Assembly (NCBI GenBank): GCA_020348985.1
Contig: CP070761.1
Span: 1,459,646-1,521,148 of the forward strand
Direction of reading: 5' to 3'
DNA: 61,503 bases
From: Candidatus Thorarchaeota archaeon
Lineage (GTDB): Archaea > Asgardarchaeota > Thorarchaeia > Thorarchaeales > Thorarchaeaceae
The position numbers were made by a program, and so were the translations under genes. The notes under the pieces were generated by a model, which worked only from the letters and a program-made list of their open reading frames with translations, made no database searches and was not told the origin of the DNA. Shown in pieces: positions 41,160 through 49,538 of this stretch; the stretch's first letter is position 1, and every line of letters begins with the position of its first letter.

Positions 41160-42623
41160 ATGGCTGACGAACAAGAAACAGTAGTAGAGACTCTGACATC
41201 CGATGATCCAATCGTGGCCAAGATTGCCAGGATCGTTGGAGCAGAAAACGTGTCAGACACTGAGCTTGAGAGAATCGTCTACAGCGGTGACCCTTCATCA
41301 CTGCCTCAGTTCCACTATCGCTGGAAGTACAAGTATCTAGTTGATTATGTTGTAAGAGTCAAATCGATTGACCAAGTCCAGGCCATAGTCAAGATTGCTG
41401 GCGATGAGAATATTCCGATAATCCCGAGAGGCGGTGCGTCAAGCTGCCTTGGATCTTCAAGTCCAACACGCGGCGGGATTTCACTCGACACGAAACCAAT
41501 GAATCAGGTAATAGAAATCAACTCCTCGGAGATGTACGTTCGTGTGGAGGCAGGTGTCACGTTCAATCAACTTGAAAGAGAGTTATTCAAACATGGTGTG
41601 ACTCTGGGAATCCGACCAACAAGTGCGAGGTCTGCGGTAATCGGAGGCTGGATTGGGTGTGGGGGCGAGGCGGGCATAGGTACTCCCCTTCACGGATCGC
41701 TAGTCAGCAACATCCTCGAGCTGAAAGTAGTCAAGCCAAACGGCGAGTCTGTGAACGTAACTGGTGATGATATTGGTCTCTTCTGTGGCTCCTATGGAAT
41801 CTTAGGCGTCATCTGTGAGGCCAAGCTTCGCGTTGTCAAGTACCCCAGTGGACATACTACCTTCAGCTATGCGTTCGATCTTCTTGAACACACCTGCAAT
41901 GCAATGAGGCATCTGTCAATGCTGGAGCCACAGCCAGTGTATCTCAAGATTGCAGACAAGCAGTTTCAGTCATACAGCAATCCTCTGGAAAAGGGGAACT
42001 ATGTCTTGACGGCAACCTATCAGAACGAACCCGACCCCTGTCCTACGGACAAGATCGAGGCGATAATGGCAGATAATGGTGGCGAATATCTCGGTGCAGA
42101 CTATTCCCTCAAAGACTGGTATTTGGTTGAGGATTGTGAGTTCAATCCTAAGGAGCACTGCCAGACTCTAATGTTCCAGGAAATGCTTGTACAAGTTGAC
42201 AAGCTCTATGATCTGCTTAAGTCATACGAATCCTACAAGAAGTCACACAAGACACCAGCGATTTGGTTTGCGATGCTTGGGCATGATGGTTGGATTCGAG
42301 CAGAACTTATGGCGATGCTAGATCCTGAGAAGTATCTGAAGTTTATTGGTTCGAAGGGAATCTTGCACAAAATGGTGGGCAAGTCAGTCAAGCTGGGTGG
42401 GGGACCATATACGATTGGCCTTCAGAACTCAGTCTACATGAAACGGGCATTTCCAAATAGACAAGAGAAGATGATTGTTGCTAAGGACAAATGGGATCCT
42501 GGTGGTATCATGAATCCAGATAGAGTGACATCATGCTTAACATCGTACCTTAGAATGAATGTGTTGTTCCAGCTCGCTGCTGGGATAAGGCGCCTGTCTA
42601 AGATAATTGACCGAGGTGAATGA
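41160..42623 (+). CDS. GlcD-type FAD-linked oxidoreductase (pair B)
   Basis: This 487-residue flavoprotein of the vanillyl-alcohol-oxidase/PCMH superfamily has a pyrophosphate loop region IPRGGASSCLGSSSPTRGG, here noted as PRGGASSCLGSSSPT. It also has VEAGVTFNQLERELFKHG, IGGWIGCGGEAGIGTPLHGS, and the C-terminal GGIMNPDRV typical of the family. It shares with pair E an N-terminal FHYRWK element and the SPTRGG loop, unlike pairs A, C and D, so two subfamilies coexist. No membrane helix is seen. Substrate may be a 2-hydroxyacid such as lactate or glycolate, but the pocket cannot be read. ATG 41160 follows the cytochrome stop; glcF follows four bases later. Confidence 0.88.
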   Translation: MADEQETVVETLTSDDPIVAKIARIVGAENVSDTELERIVYSGDPSSLPQFHYRWKYKYLVDYVVRVKSIDQVQAIVKIAGDENIPIIPRGGASSCLGSSSPTRGGISLDTKPMNQVIEINSSEMYVRVEAGVTFNQLERELFKHGVTLGIRPTSARSAVIGGWIGCGGEAGIGTPLHGSLVSNILELKVVKPNGESVNVTGDDIGLFCGSYGILGVICEAKLRVVKYPSGHTTFSYAFDLLEHTCNAMRHLSMLEPQPVYLKIADKQFQSYSNPLEKGNYVLTATYQNEPDPCPTDKIEAIMADNGGEYLGADYSLKDWYLVEDCEFNPKEHCQTLMFQEMLVQVDKLYDLLKSYESYKKSHKTPAIWFAMLGHDGWIRAELMAMLDPEKYLKFIGSKGILHKMVGKSVKLGGGPYTIGLQNSVYMKRAFPNRQEKMIVAKDKWDPGGIMNPDRVTSCLTSYLRMNVLFQLAAGIRRLSKIIDRGE

Positions 42624-42627
42624 AACG

Positions 42628-43749
42628 ATGAGAGTTGATCTACAAAAGAAGATAATGCGTCATTGTGGTTCATGCAACTTCTGTCGTGATTTTTGCCCCA
42701 TGTATCAGCAACTTGGATCAGAACTGGATAGCCCCGGAGGGAAGTTGAGAGCCCTTAGGGCCTATGCTGAGAAGATGAGGAAACCACCCCAGGAGCTGCT
42801 TGACAGGCTATATTGTGCTGACTGCAGGAGATGTGAAGCAATCTGTCCGGCTGGCGTTCCTGTCACTACCATTTGGCATGATGCAAAGGCATCACTACTG
42901 GCGACAGGCGGTGAAATGTCCGAGAACCTGATGAAGGTTCTGGAATGGATTGACCAGGAGGGTACGGCTTTCATAGGTTACGAGGCAGACGACAGGACAG
43001 AATGGGCAGAAGACCTTGAGCTGCCGCCTGAGTCAAACACAGCCATATTCTCTGGTTGCATGGGTTCATACTACTATCCGGACCAACCTGAGATTGTCGT
43101 TGACATGCTTGACAAACTCAAGATATCTGCTGGCTATGTTCCGAGTGAGCAATGCTGCGGTCTCTTCAACTACTGGGCAGGCGACGATAAGGGATTCGAA
43201 GCCGTTGCCAGAAAGAACTATGAGATGTTCAAGAAGGCAGGAGTGGACCACATAGTAACTGGCTGTGGAGGTTGCTTCGGAACTCTTGCTGAACACTATC
43301 CGCACTTCATCCCAGAGTTCGACATCAAAATCCATCATACTGTAGAAGTGCTCGCCGATAGCGTGAGAAACGGTGTTCTCACATTCAGCGGAAAGGAGGG
43401 AACGTACACATTTCATGACAGCTGCCATCTAGGCCGCGCTCTCGGAATCTTCGAACCGCCTCGTGAGATAATCCGAGCTGTCCCAGGGCTTGAACTAGTC
43501 GAAATGGCCAATCACCATGAAGACTCCGCGTGCTGTGGAGGTTTTCTCACGGTGCTTGACCCGGATCTCGCTGACATGGTAGGCAAGTCTAGAGTGCAGG
43601 AAGCAGTGGACATCGGAGTAGATGGGATTATCACTGAATGTGTATCTTGTTACAAGAGCCTCGGATACAGTGCAAGAGAGACAAACTTGGAAGTGATTCA
43701 GCTTGACGAGCTGATTCTTGACCTTGCGATGTCATCAGTGAGGGAGTAA
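42628..43749 (+). CDS. GlcF/HdrD-type iron-sulfur protein (pair B)
   Basis: This 373-residue protein has two [4Fe-4S] motifs (CGSCNFCRDFCP and CADCRRCEAICP). Two CCG domains follow (FSGCMGSYY ... EQCCGLFNY ... GCGGCFG and FHDSCHLGR ... SACCGGFLT ... ECVSCYKS). It would pass electrons from the pair B flavoprotein to a membrane carrier. ATG 42628 is set by GAGGTGA at 42613-42619, which overlaps the end of glcD. The frame from 42607 is rejected. Confidence 0.9.
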   Translation: MRVDLQKKIMRHCGSCNFCRDFCPMYQQLGSELDSPGGKLRALRAYAEKMRKPPQELLDRLYCADCRRCEAICPAGVPVTTIWHDAKASLLATGGEMSENLMKVLEWIDQEGTAFIGYEADDRTEWAEDLELPPESNTAIFSGCMGSYYYPDQPEIVVDMLDKLKISAGYVPSEQCCGLFNYWAGDDKGFEAVARKNYEMFKKAGVDHIVTGCGGCFGTLAEHYPHFIPEFDIKIHHTVEVLADSVRNGVLTFSGKEGTYTFHDSCHLGRALGIFEPPREIIRAVPGLELVEMANHHEDSACCGGFLTVLDPDLADMVGKSRVQEAVDIGVDGIITECVSCYKSLGYSARETNLEVIQLDELILDLAMSSVRE

Positions 43750-43794
43750 AGACAACCCACAGAAATAAATGAGAGTAAATTTGGAAGTGTAACC

Positions 43795-45123
43795 ATGAGC
43801 AGTCCACGAGGTACGAAGGTAGTTATTGTTGGTGCTGGAATAGCTGGATTTAGTTGCGCTTTGGAACTAAAAGGCCTGAAGGCACGCTGCACAATTCTTG
43901 AGAAAGAGAGCACTGTTGGCGGACGTACCAGGTCCTATACAGAATCTGGTTATGTCTTCGACCAAGGTCTTCACTTCTTTGTCGGTGGTTTCAAGTCGCT
44001 CATTCCGATTCTAGAGAGAAGCGGCGTGAGGATGACTACTGTTGGAGAAGGTGCAGTCTGGATCAAGGACGGTGAGAAGCACATTGTCCGGAAGTCAGCA
44101 GTTGATCTTGCGAGATTCGGTCTGCTCCCAGTTCCGGACAGGGCGAGGCTTGGCTTGCTCGTGCAAGAGAACATAGGCAGAGAAGACAATGAATTCCTTG
44201 ACATTGACAATATGACCTTCACGCAATACGCAGAGGAGAAGGGTATTCCTGAGTCTATTCAGAATGATTTCTATGACCCACTCATTCGCACAGTCACATT
44301 CATGACTCCGGATGAGGTGTCTGCTGGTCAGTATCTGTACTCTGAGAAGCTCCGCTTTGCCTACGAAGAAGGCTTCAGGGCTATGTACCCAGAGAGAGGC
44401 GGTCTCGGTAGCGTGCCATATACACTCATGCTCCAGGCACGCAACTTCGCTGTCGAACCTCGGGTGAATTGTGCCGTGAAGCAGGTTGTGATTGAGGACG
44501 ATAAGGTTCAGGGTGTAGAGTATGAGACTGAAGGCAAAGCTGAATACCTAGAGGCTGACGCTGCAGTCATTACGACTCCTATTGATTTGCTCCCGAATCT
44601 CGTGAAAATGAACAAGCTTCCAAGCGATTTTGCAAAAGCAGTCGGCAAGTTCTCCTACACTCCGTCAACTGTTGCCTACTTTGGCCTTTCATCTCGAGTC
44701 CTTGATTTCAACGTCGGCGCGTTCGTCCCTGGAAGGAAGATAAACATCATTGCAGAAGCCAAGAGAGTCTCTGGTGTGCTTGCACCAATCGGAGAATCAC
44801 TTCTCACGGTTACTAGCATAGACAAAGATCTTCTGAAGATGAGCAATGGTGAAGCGACCGAAGCAATCCTGGATGAGCTTAAGGAGCTAATACCGGGCGT
44901 CGAGAAGAAGGTGACTTGGAAGAAGAGCTGGAAGATTTGGAGATCTGTTCTTGCTCAGCCCCCAGGAATCTTCGAGGACCGGCTAAAGACGAACCGCACC
45001 GGAGTGGAAGGGCTCTATGTCGCAGGGTCCCATGCCAATTGCGGGATGTACTATGCCTCAATGGAAGCTGCATCCAGGTCGGGCATAGCCTGTGCAGGCG
45101 AGATGGTCGCAGACCTCACGTGA
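43795..45123 (+). CDS. FAD-dependent amine-oxidase/phytoene-desaturase-like oxidoreductase
   Basis: This 442-residue flavoprotein has an N-terminal dinucleotide fold (VVIVGAGIAGFSCALEL), a substrate-loop signature GGRTRSYTESGYVFDQG, and the C-terminal FAD motif GLYVAGSHANCGMYYASMEA followed by a Gly/Ala helix. Relatives include protoporphyrinogen oxidase, carotene desaturases and prenyl-lipid-modifying oxidoreductases. Lipid or isoprenoid dehydrogenation is plausible, as a quinone/isoprenoid gene set lies at 55.9-58.2 kb. It starts 45 bp after glcF of pair B and may be in the same operon. Confidence 0.75.
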   Translation: MSSPRGTKVVIVGAGIAGFSCALELKGLKARCTILEKESTVGGRTRSYTESGYVFDQGLHFFVGGFKSLIPILERSGVRMTTVGEGAVWIKDGEKHIVRKSAVDLARFGLLPVPDRARLGLLVQENIGREDNEFLDIDNMTFTQYAEEKGIPESIQNDFYDPLIRTVTFMTPDEVSAGQYLYSEKLRFAYEEGFRAMYPERGGLGSVPYTLMLQARNFAVEPRVNCAVKQVVIEDDKVQGVEYETEGKAEYLEADAAVITTPIDLLPNLVKMNKLPSDFAKAVGKFSYTPSTVAYFGLSSRVLDFNVGAFVPGRKINIIAEAKRVSGVLAPIGESLLTVTSIDKDLLKMSNGEATEAILDELKELIPGVEKKVTWKKSWKIWRSVLAQPPGIFEDRLKTNRTGVEGLYVAGSHANCGMYYASMEAASRSGIACAGEMVADLT

Positions 45124-45145
45124 GAGTCAATCAGAAAGAATAGGT

Positions 45146-45166
45146 GTGTCCTGCAAAAAAGGACAC
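45146..45166. promoter_or_regulatory. Inverted repeat just upstream of the pair C promoter
   Basis: GTGTCCT and AGGACAC are perfect 7 bp arms around GCAAAAA. The TATA-like CTTTATAC follows at 45175-45182. The spacing fits an operator or activator site for the glcF-glcD operon that starts at 45228. As RNA it would be a hairpin without a T-run, so a terminator is less likely. Confidence 0.4.
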
Positions 45167-45174
45167 GTGCCATT

Positions 45175-45182
45175 CTTTATAC
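45175..45182 (+). promoter_or_regulatory. TATA-like box for the pair C operon
   Basis: CTTTATAC predicts initiation near 45204, leaving about 24 bases before TTG 45228. It lies inside the longer reading frame from GTG 45144, which argues against that start. Confidence 0.4.
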
Positions 45183-45227
45183 GCTCGTTTCGTACCGGCT
45201 GAACATGACTTCCACGGGTGTGCCATC

Positions 45228-46421
45228 TTGACAAAGTTTGATGTGTCAAAGCAAGGAGCTCTCAGCACCGAACCGTATGTCTGTGCATCCTGTGGAAACT
45301 GTACTCTAGTATGTCCAGTGTTCAGGCAGATGAAATGGGAACCGTACGGATCAAGGGGAAAACTGCACGTCATCAAATCCATTGTTGAAGGAAGGGAAGA
45401 GTTCGATGAAGACATCGTGCAGAAGATTTTCATGTGTGCGCTCTGTGAGCATTGCACAGAGGTCTGCACAACAAGCATCAATCTTGATAGGTTCTGGGAA
45501 GCAGCTAGAAGGTATGCACTCGAAGAAGGTCTCCTACCTCCTCCTGCGGCGTATGCTAGGGAGTCAGTTTTGTCCTTCGGGGATCCCTTTTCAATGGGGC
45601 CCTCCAACAGAATGATCTGGAGTGAAGGTTTGGAAGAAATCATTCAAGATAGAATAAACAAACCTGCTGAAGTTGCATACTTCCTGGGGTGTCATGTTGG
45701 CCTCAATGCGCAGGTGCATGATATTGCACGCTCAATGGTTAGGATACTCGATTATGCTGGAGTTGATTTCACTCTCCTCGGGGACCTCGAAACATGCTGT
45801 GGTGCTCCTCTGGTCTGGGCAGGGGATCCTGACAGTGCACCACCGGTCAACGGGAAGAATATCGAAGCAATGCGGAAGCTTGGTGTGCGCAAGATTATCT
45901 TCAGTTGTCCTTCCTGTATAACTGCATGGCAGAGCACTTACTATCAGATTCACGGAAAACCCGTGCGTGATGAATTCGAACTTCTGACCCCATCACAGTT
46001 CATTGCACGACTCAACGACAAGGGCCTATTGGATTATGAAGAGCAGCCGATGGTAACAGTGACTTTCCACGACCCATGCATATCGGCACGAAGACTAAAG
46101 ACAACAAAAGAGCCACGTGATGTCATTGAAAGGATACCTGGTGTATACAAAGTTGAAACAGTGCCTTCGGAGCAAGAAACTAGATGCTGTGGATCACATG
46201 CACTGCTTAACAGGATCGACCCGCTGCTCGCGTCCCAAATTGCTGAAATGCGCCTTCGAGATGTCTCTGTTACTCCAGCAACAATGGTAATTACCGAGTG
46301 CCCGAGATGTATTAGAGCCTTTGACCTTGCTAGAATGACGTTGGGGTACAATGTAGAATTGAAGGACATCACACAGATTGTCGCTGGCTCTCTGAAACCA
46401 AAAGACTCTGGAGGTCAGTGA
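45228..46421 (+). CDS. GlcF/HdrD-type iron-sulfur protein (pair C)
   Basis: This 397-residue protein has two [4Fe-4S] motifs (CASCGNCTLVCP and CALCEHCTEVC, the latter followed by Thr instead of Pro). Two CCG domains follow (FLGCHVGLN ... TCCGAPLVW ... SCPSCITAW and FHDPCISAR ... RCCGSHALL ... ECPRCIRAF). Start choice: GTG 45144 would run through an inverted repeat and TATA-like box, so TTG 45228 (GGGTG upstream) or GTG 45243 is more likely. Here glcF precedes glcD, the reverse of pairs B and E. Confidence 0.85.
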   Translation: MTKFDVSKQGALSTEPYVCASCGNCTLVCPVFRQMKWEPYGSRGKLHVIKSIVEGREEFDEDIVQKIFMCALCEHCTEVCTTSINLDRFWEAARRYALEEGLLPPPAAYARESVLSFGDPFSMGPSNRMIWSEGLEEIIQDRINKPAEVAYFLGCHVGLNAQVHDIARSMVRILDYAGVDFTLLGDLETCCGAPLVWAGDPDSAPPVNGKNIEAMRKLGVRKIIFSCPSCITAWQSTYYQIHGKPVRDEFELLTPSQFIARLNDKGLLDYEEQPMVTVTFHDPCISARRLKTTKEPRDVIERIPGVYKVETVPSEQETRCCGSHALLNRIDPLLASQIAEMRLRDVSVTPATMVITECPRCIRAFDLARMTLGYNVELKDITQIVAGSLKPKDSGGQ

Positions 46422-46425
46422 TGCC

Positions 46426-48144
46426 GTGGAAATCAATATCCAACACCTCGAAGACATTGTAGGTGCGGATAATGTTACTGACGATAGCGAGACGTGCAAG
46501 GCCTACTCCAGGGATGTGTCAAGCCTACCGAAGCTGGCCGGCCAGATTCTTGACGATCAATTTGATGCCGTAGCTCAGCCAGTGACCGTCGAATCATTAC
46601 AGAAACTTGTGACGTATTCAGGTAGGCGGAAGATTCCCTTGACGATCCGCGGAAACGGGACTTCAGGGTGGGGAGGGTCCATTCCGACACGAGGCGGAAT
46701 ATGTGTAAGTCTCACACACATGTCGAGAGTACTGAATCTCGATGACTTTGGCCTGACCGTTACCGTAGAGGCGGGAATAACTTGGCGTGAGCTGTTGATA
46801 TTCCTGAATCGTCTGGGATCAACTCTTCCGGTCTACCCATCAAGTGCGACAGCAGCTACTGTTGGAGGATTTGTTGCCAGCGGCGGCTTTGGCATTGGTT
46901 CCGCTCGATATGGAGACATAAGCTCTCAGATTGTTGGTGTCGAAGCTGTACTGTTGAATGGTAAGCTCGTACGCGTGGGCAACATGGTTTTGACTGAGCC
47001 AGATCAAGATGCCGCTCGAGCAAAGTCTGGTACAAAGTGGTTCATGAATTGGCTTGAGAGACGTGGGGGGACTGAGGAACCGGACCCTATGTCATATCTC
47101 ATTGGCACTTACGGCGTGTTTGGCATAATAACCAAAGTTACAATGAAGATAATCCCGAGACTACAGTTGCTGCCGTTTGCGGTCTCGTTCGAAACGATAG
47201 ACGATCTTGTGAGAGCTTCGATCCAGATTATCTCGGAGGCTGAGCCCTATCATCTTAGGTTTCTCGCTGACAACTACACCTCAAAACTTCGTGCTCTCAC
47301 TGGCCTCATTTTCGAGGACGGGAAGTTCATCCTATCAGGGGCGTTACTCGACACTATCTTCCAGAACGAGGAGAGTATCGAGACAATCAAGGGAATCACA
47401 GAAACCAACGGCGGAGTGGTTCTTGACATTGAGCGGGCGCAATACCACTGGGATGAACGATTGTTCCCATTGAGAATCAAACGTTTGGGACCCAGTCTTG
47501 TACCCGCAGAAGTGTTAGTACCTACTGCAGAGATTCCGTCCTTGTTGCACGATGTCCGAAGGAAGCTTGGAAGCTCTAGGTTTGCCGTGGAAGGTACAAT
47601 GGATAAATCAGGATTGTCATCTTTCTTGGTTTGGATTCTCGATGATGAGCGCAAGACCGTGTCATATACGATAGGATGGCACAGGTCGTTTGATATCGCG
47701 GCCCTCGCTAAGAAGCATGGAGGCAGTCCGTACGCAATTGCGCTTTGGAACTCAATGCACGCGAAGGAGTTCTATGGGGAACAGCTCTATGAGGAGTTCC
47801 GAGCACTGAAGAAAGAAATCGACCCTCAGAACCTTACGAACACTATGAAAGTGTTTGGAGGCCGAGTCGCTGCGGCGTGGCCATCTCTGATACTCGGGTT
47901 TCTCGGAGGGTTTATTGGACTTTCTCTCGCTTTGTGGATAGGACCCGAGATTCTGGGAGCCTCGTGGCTTAGGGACGCCTTGTTAGCACAGCCGGTTCCG
48001 TTCATGCCATTGCCACTGATAATCTTCATTGCACTCCTAGGGGGCTTGCTGGGATTCTCTGTGATCAAATTCATGTCTCTGAAGCAGGCCATGACACTTG
48101 TGTTGCCGTTGCTCAAAACGCTTGGAAGAGTGATTGGCAAGTAG
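46426..48144 (+). CDS. GlcD-type FAD-linked oxidoreductase with membrane tail (pair C)
   Basis: This 572-residue flavoprotein has FAD loop IRGNGTSGWGGSIPTRGG, noted as RGNGTSGWGG, plus VEAGITWREL, YPSSATAATVGGFVASGG and the YHWDERLFPLRIKRLG segment that marks the subfamily shared with pairs A and D. The final 80 residues contain two hydrophobic helices (LILGFLGGFIGLSLALWIG and MPLPLIIFIALLGGLLGFS), so it is membrane-attached. In the pair A protein the same position is occupied by NuoB. The start is GTG 46426, five bases after glcF. Substrate is unknown. Confidence 0.88.
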   Translation: MEINIQHLEDIVGADNVTDDSETCKAYSRDVSSLPKLAGQILDDQFDAVAQPVTVESLQKLVTYSGRRKIPLTIRGNGTSGWGGSIPTRGGICVSLTHMSRVLNLDDFGLTVTVEAGITWRELLIFLNRLGSTLPVYPSSATAATVGGFVASGGFGIGSARYGDISSQIVGVEAVLLNGKLVRVGNMVLTEPDQDAARAKSGTKWFMNWLERRGGTEEPDPMSYLIGTYGVFGIITKVTMKIIPRLQLLPFAVSFETIDDLVRASIQIISEAEPYHLRFLADNYTSKLRALTGLIFEDGKFILSGALLDTIFQNEESIETIKGITETNGGVVLDIERAQYHWDERLFPLRIKRLGPSLVPAEVLVPTAEIPSLLHDVRRKLGSSRFAVEGTMDKSGLSSFLVWILDDERKTVSYTIGWHRSFDIAALAKKHGGSPYAIALWNSMHAKEFYGEQLYEEFRALKKEIDPQNLTNTMKVFGGRVAAAWPSLILGFLGGFIGLSLALWIGPEILGASWLRDALLAQPVPFMPLPLIIFIALLGGLLGFSVIKFMSLKQAMTLVLPLLKTLGRVIGK

Positions 48145-48406
48145 ATTCTTATTGAAGTCGATTTCTTGGCTTTTCGATTCGCAGATTCCTGCATTTGTCT
48201 CCAAGCAAGGCGGATGAGTCTGTTGTGATACAATCCGTAACCATCATCCATAATGGATTATGCGATTGTAAAAATCAGAGTCGTCGTACTTACAATGAAG
48301 ATTCCGATACCCTCAAATACCCGTCACTAAGTTTCAGAGGGAAACTCCGTAGACGATTACTCAAAGAGGAGTTTGGCGAAACGAGCCCTCAGGTCAGGAG
48401 ATCACC
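48145..48406. other. Spacer between pair C and the cytochrome/pair D genes
   Basis: I support no gene in these 262 bp. A 71-codon open frame at 48195-48410 has no family features. The spacer contains the palindrome ATCCAT-A-ATGGAT (48246-48258). Just before it is CCGTAACCAT (48235-48244), nearly the same as the right arm of the repeat at 39820. A promoter for the next genes is likely here. Confidence 0.4.
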
Positions 48407-49018
48407 ATGAAGAGGAAACAAAGAGCCAATCTCATTGGCGTATTCCTGTTTGTTGGAATTGTCATGGGTCTTGTACCCTTTGCTTTTACGTTCCCTGGAA
48501 ATACCAACGAGTGTAACCAATGCCACACGGATTTGGCATCACTCGGTCTATCTACAAATGCTACAGAGACGGTAGATATCGAAGTTGGTGTTCCCTTTGT
48601 TGTGGAGTTTACAGCAGATAACGGAGCAGAGGCGTTGGCAATAGGCACGGATTGGGAGGACAATGAGCAGTTCCTCATCTCAGACAACTTGGTTGAAGAC
48701 GGAGATGGAGAAGATACGGATGCAACTGAGGGAGTGATTACTACATCAGTGACCTTCACTCCAATTGCCGTGGGCGAGTTTACTATCAGGGCTTGGGCGG
48801 CTGCGAACTTGGGCAGGGCAGTTTCAATTGATGTGACAGTCAATGTCACCGAGGGAGCCACGACATTCACAACACCGCCACCGACCACAACAACCACACC
48901 TCCACCCGATCCCCTGATTGAAATATGGACAATGATGATGTACACACTGATTCCGGCCACGGCAGTAATCTTGGTCATCCTCAGTGTGATAATGTTGAGG
49001 AAAGCCCCCAAGGACTAG
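48407..49018 (+). CDS. Membrane-anchored single-heme c-type cytochrome (CXXCH)
   Basis: This 203-residue protein has an N-terminal signal helix (LIGVFLFVGIVMGLVPFAF), heme motif CNQCH (Cys36, Cys39, His40), and a beta-rich domain of about 100 residues. A Thr/Pro linker (TTFTTPPPTTTTTPPP) and a C-terminal membrane helix (TLIPATAVILVILSVIML) follow. The heme domain would face outside. The sixth heme ligand is not obvious. It is four bases upstream of a membrane protein gene and precedes GlcF/GlcD pair D, so it may receive electrons from that pair. Maturation would need the Ccm genes at 58-61 kb. Confidence 0.75.
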   Translation: MKRKQRANLIGVFLFVGIVMGLVPFAFTFPGNTNECNQCHTDLASLGLSTNATETVDIEVGVPFVVEFTADNGAEALAIGTDWEDNEQFLISDNLVEDGDGEDTDATEGVITTSVTFTPIAVGEFTIRAWAAANLGRAVSIDVTVNVTEGATTFTTPPPTTTTTPPPDPLIEIWTMMMYTLIPATAVILVILSVIMLRKAPKD

Positions 49019-49021
49019 GTG

Positions 49022-49525
49022 ATGACTATGGCTATACATCCAGTTTTCGTACACTTCCATACAGGAATCCTAACAGCGAATGCAGCAATTGCGCTTCTCA
49101 ACCTCATAATGAGGACCGTTTTCAGAGACAGAATCCGCACTCCCGGGACAACAATGGCGAGGTTATTTCACGAGTTCGACACATTCATACTCTGGGGGAA
49201 CATCATAGGATTACTGGGTTTGGTGGCTGGAGTAGTCACTGGATTCATGGATTGGCCGATGCAGGCACTTATTGATGACCCATATATGAGATTCAAGATA
49301 CTCTGGTCCGCAATTGCTCTAGAGATCTTTGTATTCCTCGTTGTCATGCGCCTCAAGCTCGGCGACAGGGTCTGGGCCAGCACATCTAGTTACCTCATCT
49401 ACGGAATTCTCGTCGTGGTGGGCGGAGTTCTGATGATAATTCTGGGTGCTATGGGAGGCATTGCGGTGTATAGCGACTCAATTCTGAAGCCGGTCCTTGA
49501 TTGGCTTGGTCTACCATGGCCGTGA
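49022..49525 (+). CDS. Four-helix membrane protein, DUF2231-like, possible b-heme carrier
   Basis: This protein of about 167 residues begins HPVFVHFHTGILTANAAIALL, given by its key part HPVFVHFHTGIL, a pattern typical of DUF2231 proteins that resemble cytochrome b membrane domains. Three further helices follow (LGLVAGVVTGF, LEIFVFLVVM and GILVVVGGVLMIILGAMGG). Histidines at the start of helix 1 and in LFHEFDTF could be heme ligands. ATG 49022 (or 49028) follows the cytochrome stop directly. It probably forms a membrane unit with the preceding c-type cytochrome. Confidence 0.65.
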   Translation: MTMAIHPVFVHFHTGILTANAAIALLNLIMRTVFRDRIRTPGTTMARLFHEFDTFILWGNIIGLLGLVAGVVTGFMDWPMQALIDDPYMRFKILWSAIALEIFVFLVVMRLKLGDRVWASTSSYLIYGILVVVGGVLMIILGAMGGIAVYSDSILKPVLDWLGLPWP

Positions 49526-49538
49526 GGTGCTGAAGCAG

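Noticed and set aside
48394..49011. 205-codon minus-strand open frame
   Set aside because: It is exactly antisense to the CXXCH cytochrome gene, whose signal peptide, heme motif and anchor are clear; the Val/Ser-rich translation is a shadow.
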